The notes under the pieces were generated by a model. It was given only the letters and a program-made list of their open reading frames with translations. It was not told the origin of the DNA and ran no database searches. Positions 22,824 to 36,300 of a stretch of DNA of 64,000 nucleotides are shown piece by piece. Position 1 is the stretch's first letter. Each line of letters begins with the position of its first letter. A program made the position numbers and the translations under genes. The stretch spans positions 190,634,498-190,698,497 of the forward strand of contig NC_073696.1 in the NCBI RefSeq assembly GCF_029784165.1, given 5' to 3'. Source of the DNA: Wyeomyia smithii. Taxonomy: Eukaryota; Arthropoda; Insecta; Diptera; Culicidae.

Positions 22824-24896
22824 CTGAACCATTTATGTCATCGAAACACGAACATGACGAAACGCAACAAGAGAATATATTAATGCAACAGACTTATAGT
22901 GGAGACAACAAATCTACCGGAACCGTGTCATTTTCACTGGAAATTGGATGATAAGGTGTTTGGGAAAAAAACGTGCCGTGAAATGATCACTGATGTTGGT
23001 GCACTACGGTTTCTCCTTCCAGGTGGTTTAATGTTATTGGTGTGGTGGTAGATGAGTGAGATGGAAGCGCGATAATATCATTTAGTATTTTTGTCAAAAA
23101 TTAACTTTTATAATTAACATAAGTCGACTAAAAGACGAATACTAGGGGACGCATATCACAGTCATCTTAACTAACTGCAACCTCGCTCACCAGAGCGATT
23201 CTCAAAGTCGCCACAAATGTAGCTCTGACTAAGTCATGTGATTGTAAGAAGAGAGCCCTAACTCAAAAAAAAACTTTCGTATTAATTCAACGCACAACTG
23301 TCCTGCTCAAATGGTGATGTTTGCCAATAAACATTTAAAATTATGATTTAACCATACACATTCATTCCAAGACACATTCTTCGATTGCTTAAACATGGAA
23401 CTTCGATCTAGTTTACTTCGAGAGTTTTAACTAAACTACGAGACTTTTCAGTACAGTAAATAGATTTTTTCATCATTTTTTTTTTTGTTATAAATTGGCC
23501 TTACATTTGCACACCAGAATAGTAAAAACTAAATCTTACTTTCATTCAAAAGTAACCATGCATGCTAGGATTATGCTCCAGCATCGTTGAATCCAGTTAC
23601 ATCAGGCTGAGCAATTATTCGCAGCCGGGTACATTATTCGACGAAAAATTTCCGAATGGATTTTGCAAACTTCAAACGCGGCAACTTACAGCGGCCGCAA
23701 GCTGCCTGCGCTCTGGCATGGCGAACACGTCAACTTGTCATAATTATTTGTCTTTGATTTTACTGCACTACTCCGGTGGCGATAAGAGCGACGACGGCGT
23801 TGGGGAAATGTTCGCGAAAATTTCATACTGCGTCAGGAAAAGTTTTCTGCCGCCAATTTGCTTGCTGTGTACACAAGTCGCAAATTTTCTCAGCCATCAG
23901 CATTTTAATTGAAGCTTCAAGGGAAATTTTCGATACTGCCGCCCCGTTCTGACGCTTGGGATAAACCCCGTTCGAAGCCGTAGCAAAGGCTGGAAAACTG
24001 GCAGACGGTGTTGCCGCAATTTGCGTACAAGGAAAACATTTGCCGAATCAGTAAATTTCGTATTTAATTGCTCTGGTTGACCAAGTTTGCATTAACATTG
24101 ATGAGACGCCCCTCTTCCGGAACTTGATAAGAAACTACAATGCCGTGTGGTTCAAAATGGCAAAATGTTGCAAGCATCCTTCCCGTGGATGTTGCTTTAC
24201 TCGCCTGACAACAGCAGCAACTTTATCACTTTCGTAAGATGTGGCGCAAGGGTATGTGCCGTGGATTTACATAAAGTGCACAAACAAGCGCAAAATGTAA
24301 ATATGTGGTTAGTTTAAATGAAAAGCTTCTGCTTTGGAATAAGCTACCAGCGATTGGAGAGAAACAATATCGAACGGGCTCTCGCCGCAGCTAGCGTGGC
24401 CATATTAGCATACCAGAGCAAGGACGTGAGTAATTTGACATTATTAATACTATCAGTTTATCATTTGTCGATCACATAGCAAATTTTCTGTAGGTAAATA
24501 AATTACTCTCAATTTAGGAAAAGCTTATCACAAACACAAATTGGAATGTTTTGCCATTATCATGCATAGAGCAGTGAAGTACGCACAGAGCAAAAAGACG
24601 CTTTAACTTTTTCGAAACATTCGTGCATAAATTTGCAGCTTTAAAACGTCAGATGATCACACATGTAGACACAAAAGTTTTCGTTTGAAGGGTGCGAAGT
24701 TTCCAAGTAAGTTGTGTCCACCTCTATACCTAACCTATAGCTTAAAAGTGTGATTTTCAACAGTAGGCCTGATTTAAACTACTTGAAGGTTAGTAAGGCT
24801 TCCACATCAGTCTTTTCCAAAATTTCCTATTTTAAATTTGATTTTACTTTTTAACATTAATTCGTGTTACCTCAAATGACAGGAAAGAAGGAAGTG
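22824..24896. other. Upstream intron of the Ras-GRF-like gene, nothing firm
   Basis: The TTCAG acceptor of exon 22469-22823 is at its left edge. A GC-richer island at 23600-23910 has open frames on both strands and a GTAAGT on the minus strand, but no Ras-GRF similarity could be argued. A plus frame near 24090 reads VCINIDETPLF, loosely like a DDE transposase, too little to call. Confidence 0.35.
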
Positions 24897-25361
24897 TTAC
24901 AACTAGCAATACTCAGAGAGAGAGAGATATGCGGAGAAAATGTTGTGAGCAAAACGAACAAGAAAGGTATTACAATAAAGTACATGTTTATTTTCTTACG
25001 TTTTTCTTGCTCTATTGCTAAACAATGAATTAAGAATGCTTCATAATTGCATTATCTTAGTGATTTTCAACCGGAATTACACAAACCTTGTATGTGGTTC
25101 ACAAAATTATAATCAATTATGGTGAAAGTGTATAAAATTAAACATAAACATATAAATTAACACCTTCCCGGTTTTTCTGATGCACTTTATTATTCCTCAG
25201 GACTTCCATCGTCACCACCGAAAATACGAGTCTAAAAACAAGTTAGTCAATAATGCGTTTGAGAAGAAATCTAGCACCTCTGACATGTGAATCCTAGTTG
25301 CCAAATCGGCGGTTTTTTTCATCGCTTATCTCTCTCCCTCTGAGGATCTCTAGTTACAACC
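24897..25361. mobile_element. Candidate MITE with about 42-nt TIRs
   Basis: TGTTACAACTAG...CTCAGAGAGAGAGAGAT at left is matched in reverse by the right arm at 25321-25361 (ATCTCTCTCCCTCTGAG and CTAGTTACAACC). No ORF inside. Target duplications could not be set with confidence. Confidence 0.5.
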
Positions 25362-26269
25362 GTTGTTGCTAGAGGTCAATTTTACCTCTGCATCTCTAAC
25401 AACTATAACGGAAAAGTACCCTCTTTTTGTCACCGTAATCAGTAACGGATTTTTTTACTTTTACCTTTCCCTCTACACTCCTCTTTTTATATACTTTATT
25501 TCTCTTCTTTATCGTGCCTCGTTTGATTGCCCTGCAAAGTATCGAACAATATATTTGCCTGGAGAGCTATTCATTAAACTGTTTGACTTTTTTAGCGTGA
25601 GAGAAAGGACAAATAATATGAGAATAAACCCATGCGTAAAAATCCCACTGACAGCGAACGGTCTGATTCTACTAAAATTCGAGCTCATGACCCAGAAAGT
25701 CGACATTTTTCGGAAAAAAAAATTCTAGATAGCACCCAGATCTCGACACTACATGCATTTCTAAGACATTTGGCATCAAATTTTTTTTCAATTTCGATGA
25801 TATCATGAACTAATACCTGTGCATTTTTTTTTTCATAGATCAAAAAGTGGAACTTTGGCCGCTTTAGGGCACGCGTTTCCGTTTTTTTATTCTATTTATT
25901 ATCAATAAAATAAAGGCTCAATCGCAGAGAGCATAACGGGCCGGAATTTCTGTTGGGGTAGGGAGTAGGGGTTTCCGTTGATTGAGCTGAAATTTTTCAT
26001 GGAGGCTTTTTTTGAGATGACAAAACGTTTGAGCCCTACTCCTAAGCAAAAATCAAAGGTCACATATTTTTTGCACAAGTCATTGCCGCTCTAATAGACA
26101 TAACTGGTTGGTGTAGCCTGGCCATTGTTATCATCCGACAATAGCTAAGTGAGAAGGTGCGACGCGATCATTGGCGCATAGACAATGATTCGACGACAGA
26201 GGAAATGATTCGCCAATCCGAGCGTCTGTTCACCAAAATCATCTACGTTAAGCTATTTTTTACCAAAAC
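25362..26269. other. No feature recognised
   Basis: Mixed-composition non-coding stretch ahead of a LINE. One open frame (25363-25728 plus) is hydrophobic and T-rich and has no recognisable family. Confidence 0.35.
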
Positions 26270-27799
26270 TGTGGCGCTGTCGACGAGCTGAGTACCGGTT
26301 TTGTAATACTTGGTAGGATGCGTCAACGCATGATTCGATTGTTGCCAGGATATGTAAACTGAGGATTGAAGGCCGTTTCTTAACTACAGTATCATCATTG
26401 TGCATTGCCTTTACAAGGCGAGACCCAAAGACGAGAAGGAAGCGTTCTATGCGCAACTGGAAGAAGTGTATGTCGGCTGCTCTAGAAGAACCATGAAAAT
26501 TTTCGGCGACATGAATGCTCAAGTAGGACGAGAGGCGATGTACATGGCGGTGGTTGGGCCAAACAGCCTTCACACCGTATCGAACAACAATAGTCAACGG
26601 TGCGTAACCTTTACAGCTTCACGTGATATGATAGTTCAAAGTACCTTCTTCCCTCGTCAAGATATCCACAAAGCCACCTAGAGACGACCAACGTACAGAA
26701 AACCAAATCGATCACGTTCTAACCGACGGGAGATTCTTTTTCGAAATTACCAACGTTAGCACATACCGCAGTGCGAACATATGTTCTGACCAATATCTAG
26801 TATGCATGCACTCAAAACTCTCGACGGTGTATATCACGCGTCAAAGTCGAACACCGCAACTCCAGGGATAAGTCCAGGGATACGCGAGCAGCTAGACGCA
26901 GGCTCTCTTAGCACGTAGCACGGCGAATAGAGAAAACAACTGATTTGACGGCGAATCCAAATAGTTAGAATAGGAGAAGAATGCTCTAAGAGAACGGCTC
27001 GCGCAGAGACTACGACTCACAAGCCGATATCTCCTGACGAGTGAGCGCGATGTGATCCAAAAGTGGTAATTGTACTACGACGACCATCTTAACGGCAATG
27101 TTCAGCAGACGAGATGGAACGGTAATCAAACTAGGAGAACGTGCATCGTGAATATCGTGAGGATTCATGGAGGCCCGCGGACCAGATCTTTGCACTGCAG
27201 CAAGTACTTCAGAGATGCCGTGAGTATAGCGACGATGGACAGAGTGTTGTGTACAGTGTATGTTCCGTGGACGCTCTCAAGTCCTTTCGAATCTCGAAGA
27301 AGGTTACGGCGGGTAAAGGGTTTTCATGTCTGCTGTTCAACAATGTCAAGAAAATTGTTTTTTAAAAAGAGCGGGAATAGACACGACCGGCTAGTTCCTT
27401 GGAATTATGGTACGCAACTTCGGGACGCTGACGGAAACGTACAACAGATTTAAGGCAGAGGCCAATCGGGTCGGACCAGTCATAAATACGTCGAAGACAA
27501 ACTACATGCAAAGTAGAGGCTCGAGGGTAGACTTTGTTAGCCTTTCACCCCGGATTCAAAATGACGGTGTCGAAATAGAGGTAGTAGATTTGTTGTATTT
27601 GGACTCACTAGCGATCGCCGACAACGACACTAGCAGAGAGATAAAAAGACGCATTACAGCCGGCAAACACACTTATTCTGCAGAAAAGTATTCGATCGAA
27701 ATTTATTCACCTCTCCACAAAGTCAGACAATCTACGAAACACTTATTATTCCGGTATTCCTCTACGGTTATGAAACATGGACCTTGCTCGTGGAGGACC
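26270..27799 (+). mobile_element. Plus-strand LINE, left part (endonuclease, RT remnant)
   Basis: Begins with a DELSTGFVILGRM-type sequence, then an endonuclease frame (KIFGDMNAQVGREAMY, STFFPRQDIHKAT), then scrambled RT, then thumb sequence (IEVVDLLYLDSLAIADNDTS). It ends at GTGGAGGACC, where a minus-strand LINE is inserted; the sequence resumes at 30675. Same family as the LINE at 13167-15261. Multiple stops and frameshifts; the connection domain is poorly preserved. Confidence 0.8.
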
Positions 27800-30674
27800 T
27801 TACTTGCCTTAGGTGGCTCGTGCTGTATCAAGAAGTTGTCGTCATGTTACTCAGTTTTTTGGCTGTGTTTCGCCAGTTTCCCATGCGTCTCATCACCCGC
27901 CAGTCTCCTCCAATCTGGTCGAGCCATCGTGCCCGCTGCACCTCTCTATTTCTGGTGCCGACAGGGTTACTGAAGAAAAGTGATTTCACAGGGTTGTCGT
28001 CCGGCATCCTTACGACGTGACCGGCCTCCCGCAATCTGTTAACTCTTGCCAGATGTGCAATGGGGTTCTTTTCAAGTAGCGCGGGCAGCTCGTGGTTCAT
28101 GCACCGTCGCCATTCCCCGTCGTTTGTCTGTACTCCATCGTAGATAGTCCGCAGCACCTTCCACTCGAAAACTCCAAAGCGTTAGAGCCCTCCGCGAGAA
28201 GCGTTGTTATCTCGATACAGTAGAGTGCAACCGGTCTTATCAGGGTTTTGTACAGCGTCAACTTCGTGCGTCGTCGCACTCGACTCGATCGAAGTGTCTT
28301 ACGAAGTGAAAAGTAGCGAGAATTCCAGCCTGGATGCGACTCTGAATTTTTTTGCTACTGTTATTGTCGGCGGGCATCAGTGACCCCAAATACACGAGCT
28401 CGTCGAGCACCTCAAGCTCATCGCCTTCTACAAAACTGGTGAAAATCGTGCCCCTTGTGTCGGTGTCTGCCCTTCGGATCACACTCACAAGGGCGATGTT
28501 GAACAGGAAAGTCCATACCCTTGTTGTCGTGCATGGTCTGTCATAGCTGTTCTTGATCGACTATACCATAGGCCGTCATGAAGTCGATGAAGATATGGGG
28601 CTTTGTTGTTCTTCCGCTTCCTGATGTCACCAAGAACTCGGGGGCTGGTACTCGTTCATTTGCTGCTGGTGCTCCTAGGTCAGTTCCTGCTCCACTTCTG
28701 TTTACTGTATTGGCATTCAGGAGTCTATCGAAGTAATCCTTCCACCTGTTGACTACCTCAATGGCATCCGTTAGAAGGTTCCCATCCGCGTCGTTGCACA
28801 AGTCGGCTTACGGCACATAGCCTCTGGGAGACTGGTTTACCTTCCCATAGAACTTCCGCGTATCACTGGCATGGCACAGCTGCTCCAGCTTCTCATGTTC
28901 ACGATCCTCTTGCTGGCGTTACTTTCGTTTGGGGATCGGGGTCTTGTCGTTCCATGCCCGTTTATAATTGGCCTTGTTCTCTCTCGTTGATCTGCCCAGG
29001 TTCGGTTCTTCTCATTCACCGCTGCCTCGCACTCCTCGTCATACCAGCCGTTCCTATCACGCAGTGCTTCCACTCCTAGAGTCGCCGTTGCAGTCTCCGT
29101 CCTCGAGAGGCGATGTGCCAAGTAAGGCTGTGCGAAATTTCGAGGTTTCCGAAATTTAACGATAATTTTCTCGAAATTCTACATAAAATAACTAAAATTT
29201 ATGAATTTTAGGTCAATTTTCTTGTTGATTCTTATTTAAAAAGAAGGTTTAGAGATGTTTAGAGTCTACTTAAGTGAACATTTTTCAAGAAAATGCCGGA
29301 AAAGAGAAAACATATAGTAAACCCTAGATTTTTGAAAGTTTTTTTTTTTTTGGTCTGATACTAAGAAGAAACTCGAAACCTAAATAAGACCTTATAACAG
29401 CAGAAAAATTGGTTGAGAAACTATAAGTTGATATAATTTGTTTAAAAAATGTGTTCTAAATTTCGATAAATTTCGTTAAATTTCGAGAAACTCGAGATTT
29501 CGCGAAATTTCGCACATCCTTAGTGCCAAGCCCCTCCGCCGTGGGTAGTACCGCTTCGAGCTGTTGCACATAGTTCTCCGCAATTTGGGGATCCCGGAGA
29601 TGCTTGATGTTGAGCCACGGGGTTCAACGATGTCGCACGTGGTAAACGGTCGACAGTTTTGAGCGCAAAGATACCGCACCTAGGTAGTGGTCCGAGCCAA
29701 TATCCGCACCGCGGTTGGTGCGTACGTTGCTAACGTTTGAAAAGAACCGGGCAACGATGAGAACATGATCAATTTGGTTTGTTGTACGTTGGTTACGTGA
29801 TCTCCAGGTGGTTTTGTGGATGTGCTTTCGGTGAATGAAGGTACTTCACACTACCAGTCCTGGGGAAGCTGCGAAGTTGACGCATCGCATGACGATCTTG
29901 ATGTTTCTACGCGAGCAGCCATCATAGAATTTCTCCTGCTGTGCGTAGAACGCTTCATTCCAACATCGGGTCTTCCTTCGTGAGGGCTGTGTCATTAAGG
30001 ATAGTGTAGTTGTAAAACCGGCCTTTCATTCTCAACAAACACAATCTGTCGCTGAGCGCCTGCCTCTTGATCAAACGACTCTTTATTCTGCCAAGCACTA
30101 TAAAGCCGGTACCCAGCTCATTGGCACGCGGCTCTTGTAGTAATGTACCCTGCAGCCACAAATCATTCCTTCCTTCTTTTCTTTCCGCCGAAGCTCCTGG
30201 AGCACAACGGTTTCGAAGTGACGGGATTCTTGCCACCCAGGGCGTTAAGCGATCTACAGTGCCATGTACCGAGCTTCCAACCGTGGTCCTTATTTTCTCG
30301 CCTAGGTCGTTGCCGATTAGTCCGGTCCGTATTCAATTCTTGATTGTTCGTAGTATTTAAATTTTTCGTCATGCTGCCTTACTAGGGCTGCGGAAGCCCA
30401 GTCTAGCGACGGGGCTGTCGTTTAGGGTGTAGCTGGCGAGATACCGCATTTCATAATTCCGCCCCTAACAAGGAGAACAGACGCTCAGACAAGCTGTCCT
30501 CCTAGGACCAAGCTCCCACCGGTTCATCGATCTTCCATTGGTTACCCTTATCCCAGTCGGTACCACGTGGAGGTAGGTATAGGAGTTGCAGGGCATTCTC
30601 TTTTGGACCACACTGGGGTCTATTTTATGCCAACTACTACGAGTGTACTACTGGTGCGCACTCCCCAGCTGTTT
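27800..30674 (-). mobile_element. Minus-strand LINE inserted in the plus-strand LINE
   Basis: Six-base target duplication AGGACC at 27794-27799 and 30675-30680. Reading leftward: a 5' leader, an N-terminal endonuclease start (LGTWHCRSLNALGG near 30270, NELGTGFIVLGRIKSRL near 30130), linker, RT scraps near 28800 and 28480 (LEVLDELVYLGSLMP) and the C-terminus RLREAGHVVRMPDDNP. The RT palm with the FADD motif is largely lost. It is split by a hAT-type MITE at 29123-29522. Its own coding frames are heavily broken. Confidence 0.8.
29123..29522. mobile_element. hAT-type MITE, 400 bp, perfect 8-bp target duplication
   Basis: GTGCCAAG lies directly on both sides (29115-29122 and 29523-29530). Ends are TAAGGCTGTGCGAAATTTCG and, reversed, TAAGGATGTGCGAAATTTCG. 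An 8-bp duplication and TIR style fit hAT elements. The interior is AT-rich, without ORF, and repeats AAATTTCG-type words near both ends. Confidence 0.88.
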
Positions 30675-30995
30675 AGGACCAGCGTGGGGTTTTCGAGCGG
30701 AAGGTGTTGCCTACGTTTTACGGTGGAGAATACGAATGAACCGATCATTGCATCACTATAGTCTATACGGCCGAAATTTGAAGGCTACGGTGAGCTGGGC
30801 ATGTCGTAAGAATCAGTTAGAATGGTTCTGGAAAACGAATAGCGGTGTCGTGACGTGCAACGTGCACGGTGGACTAACCAAGTCTTCACAGCTTACGCAG
30901 CCTACGCAGTGACGATGAGCAGCCATGGATCGAACTCACTGGCGTTGGCTCTTGAATACAGCAAAATCCACACAGGCCTTCGTCTGATTAGTATG
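30675..30995 (+). mobile_element. Plus-strand LINE, right part (C-terminus)
   Basis: After removal of the minus-strand LINE, the frame ending LLVED at 27799 continues here as QRGVFERKVLPTFYGG, which is the normal order in this LINE family. The rest of the C-terminus (WAGH-type AGHV, ARWTNQV) follows with stops, and similarity ends near 30995. Confidence 0.78.
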
Positions 30996-31454
30996 GAAAG
31001 TGAGTGGTGGTTTTACAATTATTATTCATTGCCGAATCAATCATCGTGCTCTTTCCCATTTTCAGACGAAAGCTTTGGGAATTAAAGTTTACACTAAACT
31101 TGAATTTTCGCTCAATTTTTACTTTAATTTCGCACAACGAATGTGTAATTCTACCGTCCGCTTGTAAAACTCAATTAATCATCTTTACTAATAAGCCTAC
31201 AGCTTTTTATATAAAGTTAAACAATAAACCCGCTATCTAGATGAATAAAGTTACTTTTAATTGATAGGGCATTCAATGGAAAATATGTAAAAAAATTTTT
31301 TTTTTTTGCATGTCATTTCCGATTTCGCTGAAACTTCTCTCAGTTGTTACTTTTTGATAAAAAAGTCATTTTATGATATCAATTTTTCATGTAGCCCCAC
31401 AACTGCGGCTCCAAAAGGGCCTATTCAAAATGGTAACTGATAGATAAAAATGGA
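30996..31454. other. No feature recognised
   Basis: AT-rich, non-coding, between the LINE end and an inverted-repeat element. Confidence 0.35.
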
Positions 31455-32300
31455 AAATGGCTTGTTTGATTGAAATGGTGTCTCCAGCAAAGTTGTAGGT
31501 AATAAAATTGCGGTTCTAGAAAAAATATGAACATTGTAAATTTTTTTTCTCTGTGCCATATTTTCCAAATTGTCACAAAATATTAAATATTTTGAGAAGT
31601 ACCTTTTTTTAATTTTTTTTTTTTTATAAGAAAGGAACAACTGAACAATAATCCACCGATATCTGAAATAATCGATCAACATTAATTTCCGAAGTAGCGT
31701 GGACTGTCTCAGATGCAAGACTGATATCGAAACCTGTCTCTGCTCAATCTTTCAGCTTTCGGTTCTCTAAACTTAGATTTACTTGATATAAACACGTACT
31801 GTATAAATTGGTTACCTTGTATGTTCGTCTTTTTCTTACAACCTTCTGATAACAGGGTTCGCCATTGAGTTACGCATATTCAATTTCATCAAGGCCAGTA
31901 TAACAAAGTTCGATTATGGTACAAAAACAGCACGTTGGATTGATATCATGCTCTTAGTGAAAAATTTTCTACATTGTTATGTATAACTAGAAAATAAAAC
32001 ACTCAAAAAAAAGTTCAGAGTGAAAATGTCGAAATACTCAAACGTTCATAACTTTTTGTTTCTCATTTTACCATCACCAAATTTTTGTTAACTATCTGTA
32101 GTAGTCCTAAATATTGTCATCTGCAATGTGTAAAAAATTAGATTTTCAAAAGAGGTAATTTTCGAGATATTTAAGATTTTGTGACAGTTTGAAAAATTTG
32201 GCACAAAAAAAATTATTTTTTTCAGTGTTTATGATTTTTCTAGAACCACAATTTTGAAATATCATTTTTTTGAAATATCACCAGCAGACACACTAACTTT
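31455..32300. mobile_element. Long inverted-repeat element (TGTCTSCWGCAAAGTTG family)
   Basis: Left-arm words GGTTCTAGAAAAAATATGAA, GTGCCATATTTTCCAAA and GTCACAAAAT recur in reverse complement at 32165-32260. Homology of over 100 nt between arms, with the outer parts more diverged. No ORF. Exact ends and target duplications are uncertain. Confidence 0.6.
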
Positions 32301-32330
32301 TAAATACCCACGTCGTCTGGACGTTGTCAT

Positions 32331-33078
32331 TTAGGGGGTTATATACATTTTATGTTTCCAAAAGAACGAAAAAATTTTTATTGCATTATCTTCAAACACA
32401 ACATCTTGAGAACATTTTCACAAATTTTCATAAAGATCTGAGCAATAGGATGAAAATTAGAGCGATTTGCAGCGCGCCTCGCCGCGGCCGCATAAGCTAA
32501 CTTGAAACTTTACACGCGATTATCTCGGAATAGTGTTTTCCGAAAAATGACTTTGCCGTGATCCTGATTGCGGGAAAGCTACTAAACCGATTTCCTTCAT
32601 CTTTTTTTTTTTTTAATTTTCGTTATGAAATTTGCCGGTCCTTGAACGATCGCTTTTTGAAACATTCAGTTACATTTGGCGCAAAAAAAATTAAAATGCA
32701 ATTTTTAGCGCTCAAAACGTGTATTTTTTGGGAAAAACGTTCCCGTTTGCAATGAAAACAAAATAATCTAGAAGCGATCGTTCAAGGACACGGCACACTT
32801 CTAAACAAATGAAATAATATGAGTTTTTTTATTTCGGTTTACTTGCTGAGTCTCTATCAGGATCACCGCAAGGCTCTGCAAAAAAATAGCGTTTCGGGGA
32901 AATGGCCATTACTCCAGTAATAATTGGTATATCTCAAAATCAAATGTATTGTTTTGTTGTTGATAAACTGTACTTTCAGAAAAATACCAGTTTGATGTAA
33001 TGAAAATGGTGCTATGCACTTAAAAACAAATTCAAACTTCCCTCATTTTTCACGACCAAAAAGGTATATAACCCCTTA
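32331..33078. mobile_element. MITE with TTARGGGGTTATATAC ends
   Basis: The left end TTAGGGGGTTATATAC and reversed right end TTAAGGGGTTATATAC enclose 748 bp. An internal inverted pair (CCTTGAACGATCGCTTTT near 32640, AAGCGATCGTTCAAGG near 32772) can fold the centre. No coding capacity. Confidence 0.65.
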
Positions 33079-33235
33079 AAGGAAAGGCCTGACATTCTCT
33101 TGTATTCAGTTCAAAGCGTGCTGGCATTTCAGGTAAAAATCCCTTTTTTTATAATTTACTATAGATTCCACACGAATTCCAGCAAAAACATGTTATACGT
33201 ATGATTGTTTCCTTTTTCCTAACTAGATTTTCAAA

Positions 33236-33350
33236 TACGATTAGCATTATTTGCGAAAGCAAACAAATCTTAACAATTCCTATTACACATGCCCAACAGT
33301 GTTAAAACGTTACCATTTGTGATTGGCCACACAAAACAATAAGCTCCCAT
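33236..33350 (+). mobile_element. Jockey-clade 3' UTR fragment
   Basis: Contains GCGAAAGCAAACAAATC, AACAATT, AACAGTGTT and CCATTTGTGATTGG in the same order and spacing as the 3' UTR of the jockey-clade element at the right end of the window (63500-63700, minus strand). Only the untranslated end is present, as expected for a severely 5'-truncated insertion. Confidence 0.65.
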
Positions 33351-36300
33351 TTGATTATAAAACGCTTATGTCACAAACGACCTCTAGTATAACAATTTAA
33401 TGCGGAATCTTGAATAATTCAAGGAAGAAATTTTTTTTTGTTTGAAAATTTGATATAAATTTTGAAGTGAAGAAATTTTAGAAACCATATTGAACAAAAG
33501 TCCTGAAAATTGGTTTTTATCCATGCAAGAATTCGGCACAGGTTCCCGGTTTTTTGATTACTTTGCGATGATTCACAACTTCTTCGTATAGACTTTTTCT
33601 CGAATATTACTAGTTTTGCATCAGTCAGTTAATTCACCCAACCATCAGCAGCCATCAAATCATTTGTTCGATGGAAAAAAGGGCTGCATCAAGCTCGGAA
33701 AAAGTACAACTCAAAATGAATCGCCACCAGCCGTGCGGTTCAATCAAGTGCAACTAAGCCGTCATCATCAACGTTCGCGTAGGCTTGATCCCAGTTCTAC
33801 CACCAACCCCCACAATCCCACCACACTATGTTCCTAATATCGACAACCGAACGTCGCCAACTGTTAGAGTAGAGACTTACCACAATGGATCGGGTCCCAT
33901 GCTGTGTTGGTGCAAGGAAAGCGCAATGCATTCCATGGTAATAATTTTGCAACCGTTGAATAAGCAAATCGAAGTGTTATTCCCGCATATGTTCGTGTTG
34001 TTATGTTTATTTTTTTCCCATAGCAAGGCAAAAAAGTTGCCAGATTTCATTTCCCGATGTTACACGTGAAATCAGCATGCCATCGTGCGGGAAACAACAT
34101 GAAATTGTCAGCAGTAAATGATGATGACGGGGGTAGGTTTTCCCAAATTGCGCATCGAGTACGGGTGCGAATAGATGGAAATTTCGAGCCGATAAGAATT
34201 TTTTATTACATCCAAGGCGTGGGGATGAAACGCAAAGTGATGGAATCGTGACGTGTTCAGCCGGTAACATTAATAGGAACCGGATGCGTCGTCGATACCG
34301 TTTGGTGCACAACACAAACGCATCAGGATGTTGCGAAGATAGCGTCATACGATAAATTTATTTATGACGTTGGAGGCGGTTACCGAACGGCGCAAAATTG
34401 CAATTTATTCCATTCGAATGTACGAGTTTTATCGCCAATTTTTATTCATTTCGTGTTATCAAGTTTACATGAGCGTTAGCGATCCGGTATTAATTACAAC
34501 GGTGACCATACACAGTTGGAGTTATCGATGGACGTGATTTTTCAGGATAGTTGTTCGGTCAGGATCGAATCGGCGGGGTAGTGAAATTTCAATTTATCAG
34601 AATGCCACATGCGGGCTCGGAAGTACATTCTCAAGCGTACCCACACACACGCATACACACACAAAACACCCCCGAGGGGAACAACCCATGAAGGACAATC
34701 ACGCCCATCGCAGCGTACAAATACAAGCACATTCACACGTACCGACACAGAACGATTTTCACAGCAGGCCAAAGGACGACAATAATAAAAAAAATTCAGT
34801 AGTGCAAGAGTGAAGTGTGAAAGCGAGACACCGAAGTAGAGTAAAAGTGCAAAATGGGACATAGTGGAGCCAATCGAGAATAGCAGAGAAGGACAATTGG
34901 CATTGTTATTGTCAGTGGCGTAGTTGTTAATCACGGTTCGTACATTCGGACGAGGATATGTCACATGATAGGACACGATTAGCAACAACCCGCAGGGAAA
35001 CATGGAGTGATAAATCATTCATTTGGGCGCGAGAGCATGATTTTGATTTCCATAGCCGATTAGTGTTATTTTTTTCGCATATGTCATCATCGTTCCGCCG
35101 TTAGGACAGATCACACAGTTTATTCCACGCACGCATTCCACGACACATTGAGGCAGGGTGCAAAAAAAGAACACAAGAAAATGTTCAAACATGGCAAAAC
35201 GGTTGATGATAAAGCGGGTTTTTCGTTTTAGTGGTCCAATGACGAGAAAAATGAATAGAGAGACAGTATTGTACAAGCACACAAGAGGTTTTTAGTGGTG
35301 ATTGCGCACGTTTAGAGGTATTCAATAGGAACATTTAACGCATACGTGAGTACAAAATTTCGGCATCATTACACAATCATGGTTATGTCGTTTTTGGTGA
35401 TGGTGGCGATTTGTCAGAGACATTTCATGGCGTTCATTCAATGCACAAATTTAGGAAGACGTAAACATCCACAGCAATTCACGTTTGAAGGAAAGCAGAA
35501 AAGAAGAAAAAAGAACGAGAAAAAATACTGCATGAACACATAGGTTTGCTTCTGTAACCAGTAACAAGTGTAGAGTTAGTCCAAATATATATATGTAGTG
35601 TTGATAGAAAGACCATAAAAAAATAAACGGGAAACGCCAGCTTCCGGAACACTAAACGGTTGCATTGTTGGAGACTGAATTGAGTGCTAGTGAAGAAAGG
35701 CTGAGTTTCGTTTATGTTGTCAATAAAACCATCCGATGAACACTTTCATGATACCTAAAAATTAACTGTGACTGTTAGATTCAAAACAGCTGCAGCGCTT
35801 TGCTACTTCTCACTGTAGAATTCAGTAGATAATAAGTATTTGTTTCCACGCATCAAATTCATATCCCATTCAGATCATGAGAACGCACGACGATCGATTC
35901 AACCCACAGCAGTGCAAGTTATACCAAAAGCCATGCGTTCACATCAACGAACGAGTCGAATCTCCCGAGGTATTTGATTCTCATCAAATAAAACTCACAT
36001 GCATGCACAAGCATTTCCGCACAGTCGATATCCACTAATCAATGCAAACTTCGTAAAATATGTCGAATGATTTCAATTAATTCTATCCAATTACCGGAAC
36101 AAATGCTAGAAATTTTCTCTAAACATCAAAGGTTCCATTCAACGAACGTTTCGATTGAAATCGACTGAATAAAAAATGTCATTTCCCCGTCGACGACAGC
36201 CAAGGCTCACGTGCTGCTTGCTGACGGTTGGTCACAGATTTTTAATCGAAATGCATAAGCAAGTGCAATCTGGTTCCGTTATTCATCCGCCATCGGAACA

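Noticed and set aside
24080..24330. Pogo-like DDE transposase (VCINIDETPLF)
   Set aside because: Only one short motif-like stretch; no further transposase blocks or TIRs could be matched.
34542..35282. Minus-strand open frames as missing N-terminal Ras-GRF exons
   Set aside because: No PH, IQ or RhoGEF motif and no splice phase compatible with exon 22469-22823 could be argued.
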